Part shown: positions 18,581-30,160 of the stretch, piece by piece
Layout: every line of letters begins with the position of its first letter
How positions within the stretch are numbered: position 1 is the stretch's first letter
Assembly: GCA_963681505.1 (NCBI GenBank)
Contig: OY811975.1
Span: 2,016,542-2,080,541 of the forward strand
From: Eunapius fragilis
Taxonomy: Eukaryota > Porifera > Demospongiae > Spongillida > Spongillidae
Direction: 5' to 3'
DNA: 64,000 nucleotides
The notes under the pieces: model-generated
Databases searched by the model: none
Told to the model about the DNA's origin: nothing
What the model saw: only the letters and a program-made list of their open reading frames with translations
Position numbers and translations under genes: made by a program

Positions 18581-20084
18581 CCATTAAAATGTTATGACCA
18601 AGCAATATTAACCCGTTGTGCGCTTATTACACTTGCAAATTCATTGGCCACAGCTAAAATGCTCTTCTCATCTTACAGGCTAGTGTAGCCACACTATAGT
18701 AAGTGCTCCGGTTATAACTATATATGGCCGGTATGGGAGGGCCGGTTAATGCATACGTCAGGGGGTCACAACTGTTTTTTCTTCCCTCGGGGAATAAGTG
18801 GTCCGGTTAAAACCGTACCTTGTCCTATAATCATACTTGTTTACAGATGCTGACATGGTCATTTTAGCATCCTTTTAGCGAACAAAAGTCAAGCTGTAGC
18901 CACTATCGGTCGACGAATGGAGCACTCCATGTATGTATACGTACTGGTTACTCGAAGCTATCCCCTATCAAATTTTTTACCACAGCCACTTGCGAGCGTG
19001 AGTATATATGTATTGTACTGGTACATGATCGCATGTTAGCTGTATACTAAATTATGTATACAGCGGATATTGCATTTATACAAATAAACTTTAGAAGTAA
19101 TTAGTTTCCACAATGTCAGATCCTTAGGCTAGTAAATATGTCTCCAGAAATCTCATCGAGGTGCCATCGCTTCCTTGCATGGTAACAGACATGCTATGAT
19201 TCATTGTGTTGGTGATGATCTTTGGTGCTCTTTCTGACATGAGCGATGGTATAGGGCTGCTCCAATTAGGAATGTGATTTGCTTACCGCACGTGACTTGT
19301 AAATTTTAGGCGGGCTATTCCATTGCCGCGTGTTGATTGCTTTTAATGCGAAGACTCTGAAAATGGACTCTTGAGATCAGCATATTGTTTGAATGGTAAG
19401 ACTAAGTTGACGAGAAATAGTGTTGCTAATCACCCCTGACTATTTGCACCAGTTTGGCATGTCCCAAGTGTTCCTGTTGAGCAACCGAAACCGGCACAAC
19501 GCACGGTAGGAAAGGGTATGTCATTTCTTGTTTTGCGAAGTGCTGCTATACTCGTCCATTTGTCTAAAGTTGTTCGTGTAACTGGCTACGTGTTGGGCGA
19601 ATCCGGACACTTTGACAAGTCGGGTATTATCAGACTGTTTCATCGTGATTTGTTGCTGACAGGTCCGGTAAGCATTTAACCTCCTTGACCTTTCCCAACT
19701 GTTCACAATTTGCTAGATGAAACGTGACTAAAAGGTAAGCGTTGCCAATTTCGTTTTCATTTCAATCTGTCTTGTATCAACACGACAGTTTGCAAAGGAT
19801 ACATATGCGGTGAGTTAAATAATTTTGACGATAAGAATTTACAGTTGTTCTGTACAGGCGACTTGGAACGAAGTTATGCTGGATGTCACCTCGGACTGTT
19901 TGTTGTTCTGTTGTACTTGTGCAAATTATTAAAATTTCAATTGGATTCTAAATTGAATCGGGAACGAGGGGTGGGGGTGGGAGTAGGACAAATACACGGA
20001 ATATGAAGCGCTTAGTATACGGTGACCGACAAGATAGCCACAAAGTGAATTCAAAGGCTTGCTAAGCGACCATGAATGTCACGT
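18581..20084. other. Intergenic, nothing recognised
   Basis: About 1.5 kb without a convincing open frame, splice-delimited exon or repeat family member that I can identify. Confidence 0.5.
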
Positions 20085-20211
20085 GATCGGTTATATTTCA
20101 ATATACGCACCCGTGTATATGGTTCTATACGCAGGTGCGTATATTTAAGGGGTATATTCGAATATACGCTATAGAATACGCTATCGTATAACAAATCATT
20201 TGCACAGTGAA
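20085..20211 (-). repeat. Inverted copy of the GTATAC-rich repeat
   Basis: Read on the - strand it starts CACTGTGCAAATGATTTG and continues with TATACGATAGCG and several ATATACGC motifs, as in the units at 17.5 and 18.4 kb. Confidence 0.6.
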
Positions 20212-20214
20212 ATT

Positions 20215-20403
20215 TGTGTACCTCTTGCTGTGGAGTCATTCGGTGCCTGGGGCAAGGTAGCCAAGGAGTTTCGCACTCCTTGGCTGTCCACACATCAAGC
20301 AGCAAGTCCAAGACGACATTTGATCTGTACAGTCGACTGAACCTGGCTCTGACTAGATCGATTGCCAGAGCAATTATTTCTAGGTCATTAAACTTAGTTG
20401 ATT
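20215..20403 (+). pseudogene. Reverse-transcriptase C-terminal fragment 1
   Basis: Two overlapping frames together resemble the conserved end of retroelement RT proteins: VPLAVESFGAWGKVAKEF in one, then, after a one-base shift, TTFDLYSRLNLALTRSIARA in the other. The frameshift and absence of the rest of the polymerase mark it as a relic. Confidence 0.6.
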
Positions 20404-20519
20404 GACATTGGTAGGTTATGAGATAATTATGGGTACTATACGTAATGTTTATGTTATGTCAGAGATAATATATAATCTCTGGTTATGTGTACAAATAAAT
20501 AAGTAAATAAAATAATGAT

Positions 20520-20890
20520 GACCCCGAGTGCTCTGAGCTGGGATGGGTTTCACAGAAAAAAAACGCGTCAAATCATTTACTGATTTCACAACGGGTTTTA
20601 AATCAATTGTTGAATCAACGCATGATTTGACAGTAAAATCAAGTGCGCTTGATTTGCGCTTGATTTCACTGTCAGATCAATTGTGAATCAATAATTGATT
20701 TGACGAGTTTTTTTTCGCTGTGTTTGTGTCTCACTCGCTGTAGAGACGTACGTCAACTGGGGCAGAGAGGCTCAGGCCATCTTCTCCGCCTCGCACTCTG
20801 CATCACCACCCCCTCTTCCTGCCACAAGAGTCATCATGTCTTTGGTTGAAATGTATGGCAGGCTAAACTTCACCCTCGTCTGAGCCATCT
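20520..20890 (+). pseudogene. Reverse-transcriptase C-terminal fragment 2, split by a MITE
   Basis: Skipping the MITE at 20551-20722 and one copy of its TTT duplication, the flanks read as one frame in two pieces: ECSELGWVCVSLAVETYVNW, then later SLVEMYGRLNFTLV followed by a stop. This is the same motif set as fragment 1. The element therefore inserted into an already resident retroelement fragment. Confidence 0.65.
20551..20722. mobile_element. MITE with CACAG ends (copy 2)
   Basis: Starts CACAGAAAAAAAACGCGTCA and ends with TGACGAGTTTTTTTTCGCTG plus TG, inverted over about 26 bases. TTT on both sides (20548-20550 and 20723-20725) gives a 3-bp target duplication. Same length class and terminal motif as 9179-9351. 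Confidence 0.85.
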
Positions 20891-22041
20891 CAAGGGCCAT
20901 AAATAAACGATACGTGTATCATTGTTTATTTAATTTTTTGGAATTTGTAACATTGATGCCGTAGATATATACAGGGAATACACACAATTATAATTAGCCA
21001 CTGAATACTTCAATGCGAGCGTTACTTTTTTTTTTTTTTTGCTTGTCCTGGAAATTTTGAAAAAGTATCACAAGGGTGATTTTGATGGACACTTTTCCAA
21101 ATTAAAGTGTGTTCAAATGTAAGCAGTTGTATTATATTATTGTTTTATTCAGTGCCTAATAACTTTATGATGGATAGTCAAAGACCATTTGATAGAAGCT
21201 CTTTGGAGTACACTGAAAATCGAAAATTTTGAAAACTTGAAAAACTACCCAGAAGGGTCATTTTGCTGGAACACTGTCCCATTTATAATTCTATATTGTC
21301 TTAGATGGGTAGGCATCTAACCAGGATTGACTTTAAACTTATTATAGCAGCACAAGAATAAGCACACATATACAACACGTGAACATGCAATAAGCAAAGT
21401 TAGAATCCACCCAATGTGAAAGCAAAGCTCTGGCATTTGCTCTGATTAATGTTATAGACTAAAACGTTGGTATAGATTGTAGGGATGGATTTGGATTTGC
21501 TGCACTGCATCTGAATGGCCAGGCGGAATGCTAGTCGGTACAGTTATGATTATATTTAATAACTATGTAATACTATTTGCGGAGGAATTTACAGATTGTG
21601 CACCCATTCCGGCACGCTTATGGTAATGCTTTATGTATACACACTGCATATATACAGTTATCAGTGGCGTCCCTAGGTGTTTGAAAAGGGGAGGGGGGGG
21701 AGGGGGAGGGGGGGGGGGGGGGCTAATCAAACAGAGGTGCGCCATGGGGGGAGTGGCTCTGACTAATCCATTAGGCATACAGCATTTGAGCAAATAAATC
21801 AATCACAGTATGGTTAGGTTGTGAAATTATCCCTACTCCATAAGTAGATTTGATAGTTCTATTCTTCTTGCGTGCATGCATCTTGAGAAAGATCTCCACC
21901 GCAGTGTCGTAGTTTACTGGATGTGCGAAATGAAATTAATATTCATAAGTGCTAGCGAAGAAAGCCGTCTACAGATCATTTAGAGGACCTTAGTCAGTTT
22001 CTCAGACGGAGTAAGGTAGAAAAGCTTAATTTCTCTCGCAG
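20891..22041. other. Intergenic with diverged repeat fragments
   Basis: No gene recognised. Stretches at 21040-21110 and 21225-21290 share an AAGGGTGATTTTGCTGG-type motif next to GAAAACTTGAAAAA, also present near 27150 and 44925. A G-rich run with up to 16 consecutive G lies at 21686-21722. Confidence 0.45.
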
Positions 22042-22344
22042 GTGCAACTAGTAATTGGACCAATTTTTATAAAGCTGAAAATATTAGGAAAACGCTCTTC
22101 ATCACAACTGATTAGTACCGATGCAAGAGTATCCGGACGATCGATTGGTGAACACGGAAACGAAGAAACACTTACGGGACACGATGGTATGAGAGAAATA
22201 GATGGACTTCTACATGTAGTTGACGCCACCGGTTCAGAAACAGAAGATATGGGAGGCAAAACGTGTGCAACTGGCGAATCAGAACGGAGTATGGTACATG
22301 AAGGACCATCTGTGAGAATAGAAGATTATGATGATTTATTTTGG
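22042..22344 (+). CDS. Uncertain exon-like stretch, 101 codons
   Basis: A 303-base open frame bounded by a good acceptor (TTTCTCTCGCAG, ending 22041) and a good donor (TGG then GTATGC at 22345), in phase 0 at both ends. The encoded peptide starts VQLVIGPIFIKLKILGKRSS, is hydrophilic and acidic in the middle and ends IEDYDDLFW. I do not recognise a domain and found no partner exons, so it may be chance or the remnant of a gene. Confidence 0.25.
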
Positions 22345-22943
22345 GTATGCATTGCGCGCTCATGGTTGATCTGGTGACGCAGAGAAGTCGTTCATAGCAG
22401 GCTCGCTCGTGCAAAAAGCGACTTAAGGGGGGTGGGGGCGCCATAAAGCGGGGAGGGGGGGGGGCACAACTGCCCCCCCCCCCCCTCCCCCCCACTTCCC
22501 ATGCGGACGCCACTGGTTATTCAGTTGCCACGGAAAGGGACCTATACAGCGTGATATTTTCTAGGAAGGAGTATCAAAGTTGATGCTTGCAGTTTAGTGA
22601 AACGTACGCATATTAAAAAAAAATCAGGCTAAAAGGAAGTTGTAAAGAGGACCTATTTAATATGCGTACACTAATGCATGATATTAAAAATACCGGTATT
22701 TGAAAAATCATGCATTAGTTTTCGCGGCAAAGATTCCATATGTGCACAAAGACAATACGCTGCAGCTATGCATGCATAGGCCCTAAATACATGCCATAAA
22801 TAGCCGTGATCAAAAGCCGTGCTATTTGTAAGGGGGGTGGGGGGTGCTCAGCCCACGTTCATGCTTAATACTGATTGTATTCAAAAAAATGCATAGGATT
22901 TCTTTTATAAGCATAGTTGCACAAGACACACACAATGATATAT
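22345..22943. other. Intergenic, G/C homopolymer runs and repeat scraps
   Basis: Contains G-rich and C-rich runs at 22426-22495 and a partial GTCGTGGC-family arm (GCCACGGAAAGGGACCTATA) near 22527. No gene seen. Confidence 0.45.
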
Positions 22944-23192
22944 GGGATCGTGGTAGCCGCGAAAAGGGACCTAGCGCATAAAATTATTTCATTTTCTAAG
23001 AGACACTATGTCCTCAACAACTTCCTTCTTACGCACAGGAATTAGCTATCCATCATGCATGGAGTTACAGTGGCCTGAATTTGAAATTACGCGTACATTT
23101 TAATTGCGCGGTCAACTTAATTTGTATTTCTTACCTGGAAATTTTTATAACATGCACTATAGCTATGGGTCCTTTTTCGCTGCCACGACCCC
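22944..23192. mobile_element. GTCGTGGC-ended inverted-repeat element, copy 2
   Basis: Begins GGGATCGTGGTAGCCGCGAA and ends TTCGCTGCCACGACCCC; 249 bases. It is flanked by ATAT on both sides (22940-22943 and 23193-23196), a probable 4-bp target duplication. Interior non-coding. Confidence 0.75.
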
Positions 23193-23802
23193 ATATTAAA
23201 AGGCCGATTAGCAATGGAATGGAGACCAGGGCTACAGACAAAGAATGGACCTGGAACGAGAAGTGGTCCCCACCAGTCCATTGTATATCGATCGTTGCAT
23301 GTGCCTTCCAGACTACTCACGTGCGTATTGCGAAGGAGGGATAAAGTTTTGTAAGTAGCGGGGTGGTGATGTATATCATGGTGCCCCCGCTCGGGCTTAT
23401 TGCGCCATCAGGTGACGTAATTTCGGCGGTTACGCGGGTTCAGGGTTCAAAATTCCAGCGTAATTATCCGATGATCTATTAATGCTGAGTCAGCACACTG
23501 TAATTATATTATTACTATACGCTATATAGGTGCAGCCGGGTTTGTGCGGAATATCTCGGGTGACTGTCATATACTTCCCGCAGGCTGGGGGGTCGTTAAC
23601 CAAAGTATTAAACCTACAAGCAAGGTGCGTTTGATGAAGGCTTTGTACATACGTATATACCTCCATATTATATCTATGATATACCTCTAGCTTGGTTCAC
23701 CGTTCGAAGGTGATGGTTGCATACTTACTATACTCAATGGCAGGTCGTTGCGGTTGTCGGGGTGATGATGCGTACAATTCACGCTGGGGCTGGAATGTGT
23801 GT

Positions 23803-23803
23803 A

Positions 23804-23837
<34 letters not shown>

Positions 23838-23847
23838 GGGGGGGGGG
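23803..23847. repeat. (GT)n/poly-G microsatellite upstream of membrane protein gene
   Basis: (TG)n followed by a run of 12 G. The reading frame of the downstream gene happens to stay open through it, but that is not evidence of coding. Confidence 0.85.
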
Positions 23848-23950
23848 ATGCCACTTAGTATACACTTGTAGTGTTTATATAATGAACACGTGCCGCCTAT
23901 ACATCAGTGCCGTATATAAAGCTGTATCAATTAATTCCCCAGGTACTGGA

Positions 23951-25693
23951 ATGCCACTGCTGTCCAACATTTCAGTGGTGGTTGTATCCATTCTATTGCT
24001 CTTTTTCCCCTCACGTACGGCCGCTGCACGAAGCCAGAACTGCAGCGACTGCCCAAACTACGGAGGATTTCTGACGTGCGACCAGCAAACCTGCGATTGG
24101 CTACTCCTGAATGGGTATTGGGCTGGAAACGTTACAGAGGGAGGCGACATCCTGGTCGCTTTGTGTCCGCTGGGTCTGTGCTTGTACAACGAGTCGGGCC
24201 AATCCATCTGGATTCCGCACAACGCAATTCAGGCGCTAAACAATTTCTTGTGCAACGCGACTCATAGGACGGGAATACTCTGTGGCCTATGTCAGCCGGG
24301 ATACGCTTCTGCCATCAATTCGGGAGGGTATGCCAGCGAATGCGTTCCTTGTGATGCGCAAAGTTCAAAGGTCAATTGGCTCTATTACGTCCTTTCCATC
24401 TACGTACCTCTCCTCGTTCTATTCCTCGTCATCATCGTGTTCAACATCCGCCTCACCACTGGTCCGGTAAACTCATTCATACTATTTGCCCAGCTAGTTT
24501 CGAGTACAGTTGATATTAACCAACAAGGTGCAGCCCCGCTTAACATCGTATACGGTAGTGGCACGAAGGCTTTTCAATATTCGTACCAAGTCCCTTACAA
24601 TCTTTTAAACCTCAACCTATTCGGGAACCTTCTCCCGCCTTTTTGCCTGAACGAGAGCGTGGACACGCTTGACGTCATAGCGCTACGCTACCTTGAAGCG
24701 TTCTTTCCCGTCTTAATTATAGTAGCGGTAGTCCTCCTCTTGCGATGTCAGAGGTGCCTTCAAGTGGTCCCTAAACTACCGTCTTGCCTTCAAAAGTACC
24801 ACATCGGCGCTTCACTGGTGCATGCGTTTGCCGCGTTCGTCCTCCTTTCCTACAACCGTCTGTGCGAGACTACGGCCTACCTACTTATTCCAGTGCCGTT
24901 ATTTGACCACACCTTTAAAACTGTGGAAAAGAGGGTCTATTTTCATGGCATGTATTCGGCTTCAGACCCCAAGTACGCTCTTCATTACAAGTTGCCGGCC
25001 TATCTGATAATGATCGCTCTCATACTAGTCCCCATTGTCCTTCTTCATTATCCGTTGAAGTGGCTGGAGCGACTGGTGTTGAAAGTGAACTGGTTGCGTG
25101 GCGTATACCCTTCTGCAAGTATCGCCATATTGCTGGATACGTTCCAGGGCTGTTATAAAGACAATCGACGCTACTTTGCCGGCCTCTATTTTGTGTTGCG
25201 ACTACTGCTGTTTTTCGCGTTCTTTTTACCGCTCCTGCTTGATCTTCTCGTTCAAGAAATTCTATTAATAGTTTACGTCTTTGTGCTCGCCATTTTGAAA
25301 CCATATAAAGACAAACGCCTCAACTATCTCGACATAACTATGTTTACAAATTTGGCCCTCATCAATATTCTGTCATGGTACACTGTCAATCAGATCCAAA
25401 CCGACACTCAACCCCTTGCGATTTGCATAATAATTGAATCCATCTTGGTTTTCTTACCGCTGGTCTACCTCGTTGCCTACCTGATTTGGTACAGCACTAA
25501 GCGCTGTCATGAAGGGGCAAAGAAGAAAATGGAGGAATGGTATGGAAGCATGAGATTGTACCAGTCTCAGGCTCGTGGCGGGGGTGGAGAAGAAAGCGTT
25601 CCCCATGCAGTGTATGAAAATAAGCATCCATCTCATACCATAAGTGATGTGGAGTTTGATGCCTTAGCTGAACGCGCTTCAGAACTGAGATAA
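23951..25693 (+). CDS. Multi-span membrane protein with cysteine-rich ectodomain
   Basis: 580 residues, intronless. The ATG at 23951 is chosen because it begins a typical signal peptide (MPLLSNISVVVVSILLLFF...TAAA); the frame is open further upstream but runs through a GT/poly-G microsatellite. An acceptor-like CCCCAG precedes it (23937-23942), so a 5' UTR intron is possible. The ectodomain of about 160 residues is cysteine-rich with several N-glycosylation sites and ends in the module TGILCGLCQPGYAS...CVPC. About eight hydrophobic spans follow, with LDTFQGCYKDNRRYFAGLY between later spans and a short acidic cytoplasmic tail. I recall large families of this architecture (LCGxCxxGY plus a PYKxxxxxWxGLxLLxR-type motif) in sponges and other invertebrates. 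Function unknown; a receptor or transporter role is only inference. Confidence 0.85.
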   Translation: MPLLSNISVVVVSILLLFFPSRTAAARSQNCSDCPNYGGFLTCDQQTCDWLLLNGYWAGNVTEGGDILVALCPLGLCLYNESGQSIWIPHNAIQALNNFLCNATHRTGILCGLCQPGYASAINSGGYASECVPCDAQSSKVNWLYYVLSIYVPLLVLFLVIIVFNIRLTTGPVNSFILFAQLVSSTVDINQQGAAPLNIVYGSGTKAFQYSYQVPYNLLNLNLFGNLLPPFCLNESVDTLDVIALRYLEAFFPVLIIVAVVLLLRCQRCLQVVPKLPSCLQKYHIGASLVHAFAAFVLLSYNRLCETTAYLLIPVPLFDHTFKTVEKRVYFHGMYSASDPKYALHYKLPAYLIMIALILVPIVLLHYPLKWLERLVLKVNWLRGVYPSASIAILLDTFQGCYKDNRRYFAGLYFVLRLLLFFAFFLPLLLDLLVQEILLIVYVFVLAILKPYKDKRLNYLDITMFTNLALINILSWYTVNQIQTDTQPLAICIIIESILVFLPLVYLVAYLIWYSTKRCHEGAKKKMEEWYGSMRLYQSQARGGGGEESVPHAVYENKHPSHTISDVEFDALAERASELR

Positions 25694-27579
25694 TAAATTG
25701 GCGGTGTACAGGCGAGCTATAGGTGTTGGAAACTTGAGGAGCAATTGAATGCACTACCATAATGCATGTGTAATTATTCCAATCAGTTACTTTAATCATA
25801 TATATTGTGTCTTACACCTCTCGCTATGTATGCACGCTATCGATGTTACATATGCGGACGTATATTGCATAATATGTTGACAGAATTTTCCATGCACACC
25901 TGACATGAATTGCTAGCTCGCGTGATGTAACAAAGCAAGTTTCAGTTTTGGAAAATTCTTTCCCCTCACACCCATGAATGTTATAAACCCCCCCCCCCCC
26001 AAATTGGCCTTTAAAAAATTTAACTCTGTCCCGTACATGCGCATAATGGCATCGAGGCGAAAATTGAGTGCAGCTGTAAGCCGTAAATCAATTTAACCTC
26101 ATAAACAACACCTACCCTCATATGGTCATTACATCAGCGGCCATCTTGCATTTTTAGTTCCAAATGACCTTAGAAAAAAAGTTTGTCGGAATTCGAATTG
26201 CAATTTCACAATGCTACAATCAGGCAATGTTATCCAAAAATTATGAGGTGTTAATTTAATTGCTATAGCAGTCAATTACGGCTTATAGTATTTTTCGAAC
26301 CTTGGACAGTTTAAACTCACTTTCCGATTACGCGTTACCGACAAGCGCCTCAGCACCACCCTATCCAACGAGAGGTGCGCATCAATTAGCACATATAATA
26401 TAATGCGTGAGTTAGTACAATTTGTGGGTGCGAGACAGAAAGAACTGCGCAATCCAACATATAATACATCTGTGGAGGATGGAATCGATTTTTCAAGCGT
26501 ACAATTGTATCAGCTCTAAGTTTTGAGTCTCTCGGAAGCAGAAAACCGATCTTTACTGCTTTGACATGGTCCAAAAATTCAATGGAACCGAAACCTTATG
26601 AAGACTTAACGTAATAACATGTCAAATGCACTGTACTTATAAAATCTCCTTTCTCACAACCTACGTACGTTTTCGTAGTACCATCAGCAGACATGTCAGA
26701 TGACCACGGAATGCTTGCTTGTATATCATCTGTCTGATCGTGAACTAGTTCTAAATATGTGTATTATAAAGTTCAATCACATCTCTTATTGTGAGTTTCT
26801 CTGTGCCACATTGGTTTTGATTGATATCCTTTACACTGACGAAGTTGATTTGGGGTAGAGCAAGTGGAGTTATCATTGATCGCTCCGCCCACGTAAACCT
26901 GCATGACCTGTCCAGTCTTATGTTCACAAACAAGTATATGGGGCAGTGCAAGAGAAATTCGGGCTTATGTAGGATTTTGAGAAAATTCCAAGACAACTAA
27001 AAGAAAGTAATGCTTGCCATTGAAATGTATGGCTAATTAAAAATTCAACGCTTTGTAGCTCTCTGATACACTGTCCAATTTTGAATGCGTAAAAACAGTT
27101 TTGTAGAGAGCGCTATCCTGTATCCAAAAACTGTTAAATTTGAAAACTTGAAAAAAATTGCAAAAGCCCAATTTTCTCTTGCACTGCCTCATATGCAAGT
27201 AATTCTTATTACCAGGCATGGTCTGCGAACTAGTCCTGTAGTTTCAAATATTATATCGGTACAGCAATTGCAGGTTACGTGGCGTGTATAGCTCAACGAC
27301 TGAAGAGGCAATATAATCTACATACGGAGTTTTTTTTTTTTGGCTGCATGAAAAAGCAGAAAGCGGCTAGCAGAGCCACACGTGATCGCATACCCTTGGA
27401 AAAAAAGGTTCTGAAACTTTCTAGGATAAAAGTGTCATGCAGAAATTGTTTGTCCTAGAGTTAAAAGGTTTAGTTCCATAGACAAAATTTATGTATAGGA
27501 CAGACCCATTGTGTCTCTCATATCAAAGAACTTGAAAAAATATGCATTAGAGCCTTTCGTTATAACGACCCCATATCGG
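25694..27579. other. Intergenic, one weak inverted repeat
   Basis: No gene recognised. GCAAAAGCCCAATTTTCTCT on the + strand (about 27160-27185) recurs, diverged, on the opposite strand at about 26945-26970, making a loose inverted repeat centred near 27070. Confidence 0.45.
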
Positions 27580-28106
27580 CTAGAAACTTCCATATAGAAT
27601 TTGACCCCGACTATGATTGTCATTAAAAACACGCGACCCGTTTATTACGAGACTCCTGTCAATCGGATAGTTAGTTGTTTTAATCGAACGAGAAGACGAA
27701 AGTGATCGTTTTTTTCATGTCGCAAAACCGCGCGGTTGTAGAGAACAAAAGGGTAATGCCCGCCCTCGTACCAGTCCCGGAATTATCCTCCTCCTCCTCC
27801 TTCTTGACCACGCATAACTTGGGATAGGAACACATTTAAAGAATTGAGATTTCACCTGTATCTTCAGAATGCTGGTGGAGTGCCTACTGTGATCAAGTAG
27901 TCGATTTTTATTTTGGTAATTGTATTGTTATATTTGGGCCGTACTAAACGCTATTCGTATCATTACAAGGCAAAATCTTGACGAGTTTAAAATTGTCGAT
28001 AACCAAACCAGAAAACTACAGGAGCAGTAGCAATTGATTTACAATCAACTACATGTATAAGGTCAGTGTAAGACGTATAATTAGATATGAGAAAAAAATC
28101 TATGAA
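27580..28106 (-). repeat. GTGYEDGQY-type interspersed repeat, copy at 27.6 kb
   Basis: Shares ACGCGACCCGTTT, GGTTGTAGAGAACAAAAGGG and GCATAACTTGGGATAGGAAC blocks with copies at 38.96-39.24, 39.78-40.08, 48.48-48.70 and 58.46-58.75 kb. On the - strand a partly open frame begins VPIPSYAW; in this copy it is broken by frameshifts. The FB hairpin follows at once, as at 39 and 58.5 kb, so the two move or duplicate as one block. Confidence 0.6.
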
Positions 28107-28397
28107 ACAAGTAACTAAAAACATTCTCTATGAGAAAGTTGGTGAGATATAGGATTTGAAGGCAATGGTGGTGTAAAAACAAGGAAACAAGGGTCTGTAA
28201 TAGTAAGGGAAAATGTCATAGTCCTATATTTAATACACGAACATAGAATACATGTAGGCTACAAACGGGCTAAATATAGGACAGTGACTTTTTCCTTTAC
28301 TGTTGCAGACTCTTGTTTCCTTGATTTTTCAACTACCACTGCTTTCAAATCCCATATCTCACTAATTTTCTCATAGAGAATGTTTTTAGTTACTTGT
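28107..28397. mobile_element. Fold-back hairpin element (FB family), copy 2
   Basis: Starts ACAAGTAACTAAAAACATTC and ends with its inverted counterpart, TTTTTAGTTACTTGT. The arms are about 125 bases with scattered mismatches, so it is older than the copy at 40273-40558. Confidence 0.8.
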
Positions 28398-29013
28398 TGA
28401 TATTCAGAATTGATTTACCAAGGGCATCCAGGCAGTTGTGCCCCATTCATGTATGGCTAATTGAAGTTCCGAGTCCAGCAATTTTGAGATAATGTATGTT
28501 CATGGGGTGTAACAAATGAAACGGTTTAGGATTGATCAACGCGCATATACATATAGTCGAGGAACGCTGGAGAACCAATGTGTGAAAAGGATTGCACCCA
28601 ATTAATAGGAGGTCATTAATAGTTTTTTCCTAGATAAGGGAGTTTTGATTTCCGACAAGAATGCATACTATATGCATAGACTTCCATGCAATTAGAGCTC
28701 AACATGTATCGAAGTAATCCGATGAAAGAAAGTACTATGAATTAAGGCAAGAGGGTTGTGTAAAGAATTGTTAGTCTGCATGGGTTTCATTGGTTTCTGG
28801 TTGAATAGAAACCGAACTGACGATCGGACAAAAAGTGTGCATGCATGACTTATCTCGAAATGTTCATGTTTGAATTGATCATGATGCACGAAAATAATGA
28901 ACAGCTATAAATAGCCAGCAGTAATTACGCAATTTCGCCATGTCCCTACCCGCGCACTGGAATCGCCAATAATTAGTGAGCGACAGTCCCCCCTGGCTAC
29001 TATCGCTTATAAC

Positions 29014-29451
29014 TAGCCCTAGAAAATTTTTATTCTATTTTTTATTCTATTTGCAGGTTTCTAGGGATAATAGCTGAGCGTGTTATTCTACATACTGCGT
29101 GATTATTACCCAATGCTGAACAGCTATTTCTATAAATTGACTATAATCTCATTTCAGTTAAGCCACTTACACTTTAAAAGCATAAATTATACTAGTGTAC
29201 ACCTCTATTTTATTCTATTGCGTAGAATAAAAGCTACAAATTTTTACCATCTACGTATCCCCGTAATCGCACTGCCTTAGCTCCGCTACAGCTTCCGCTC
29301 TTAACATTTGTGTTTGGGATTCTATTTGTAGTGTGATGCTGTATACAATATCTGTGCACTGGATGTCTTAAAGAAACGTGGTTTTCACGATATTCTAAGT
29401 TAAAGTTTTTTTATTCTATTTTTTATTCTATTTGAGAGTTTCTAGGGCTAT
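29014..29451. mobile_element. 438-bp TIR element with TAGCCCTAGAAA ends
   Basis: TAGCCCTAGAAA at the left is exactly mirrored by TTTCTAGGGCTA at the right. Both subterminal regions carry TTTTATTCTATTTTTTATTC in the same orientation. If the outer TA is a target duplication the element is Tc1/mariner-like; no transposase is present. Confidence 0.6.
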
Positions 29452-29904
29452 GTAAGCGCAAGATCATTTGAATTGAAACGCCACTGATGGTGCGAAGAGT
29501 GGCCTACGCATTTGCAAGGTAAATCCAGCGCGTTTGTCGTATCAGTTTTAAGCTTATTGCTTAAAAGAAGACCTATACAGTATACAAGAACGGCTATACG
29601 TTATACGCACGATACGAGGGATCCGTTATACGCACGTTACGACAGGAACTCAGAGTGCATGTTTAGAAACAGCTAGGAGCTAGTTATAAAATTATCACTC
29701 AATATATCGCCTATCGATGACTGTACAGCATATTACACGTACTGGTCTGTGTTAAACACTCACTCTACATAGCATATATATTTGTCTGCATGTATTTAAA
29801 CTTATACGCCTACATTTGCATAGCAGTGATTACAATGCAGTATTTAGACCAAAGTTTGCCAATGCAGAAATGATTGAAGCCATGATAACAATATATTTTT
29901 AACA

Positions 29905-30160
29905 AATTAGAAGTGCTTTGGTACGGCAGTAGTTGTAGATGTGATGGTATGTATAATGTTCATAGTTCCACACACAAGGCCATGAAACGTGTGTATGTTT
30001 GTGAGCAAGCGTTTGTAGGTAACATATGTGAGCAAACGTGTTCGCATACGTGCGTGTGTATGTGTGCAGTGAGCGCGAGCTCGCGTGTGTGTGTATGTGT
30101 GTGTGTGCGTGTGCGCGCGCGTGCGTGTGCACACAACTGCAAGCGTGTGTACACGTGTGG
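29905..30160. repeat. GT-rich microsatellite in unit 1
   Basis: Interrupted GTGTGT, GCGCGC and TGTGAGCAA motifs. The counterpart at 49385-49575 in unit 2 has a longer uninterrupted GT run, showing length change since duplication. Confidence 0.8.

Noticed and set aside
23717-23950. 78-codon N-terminal extension of the membrane protein
   Set aside because: It crosses a GT/poly-G microsatellite, and a proper signal peptide starts at 23951.
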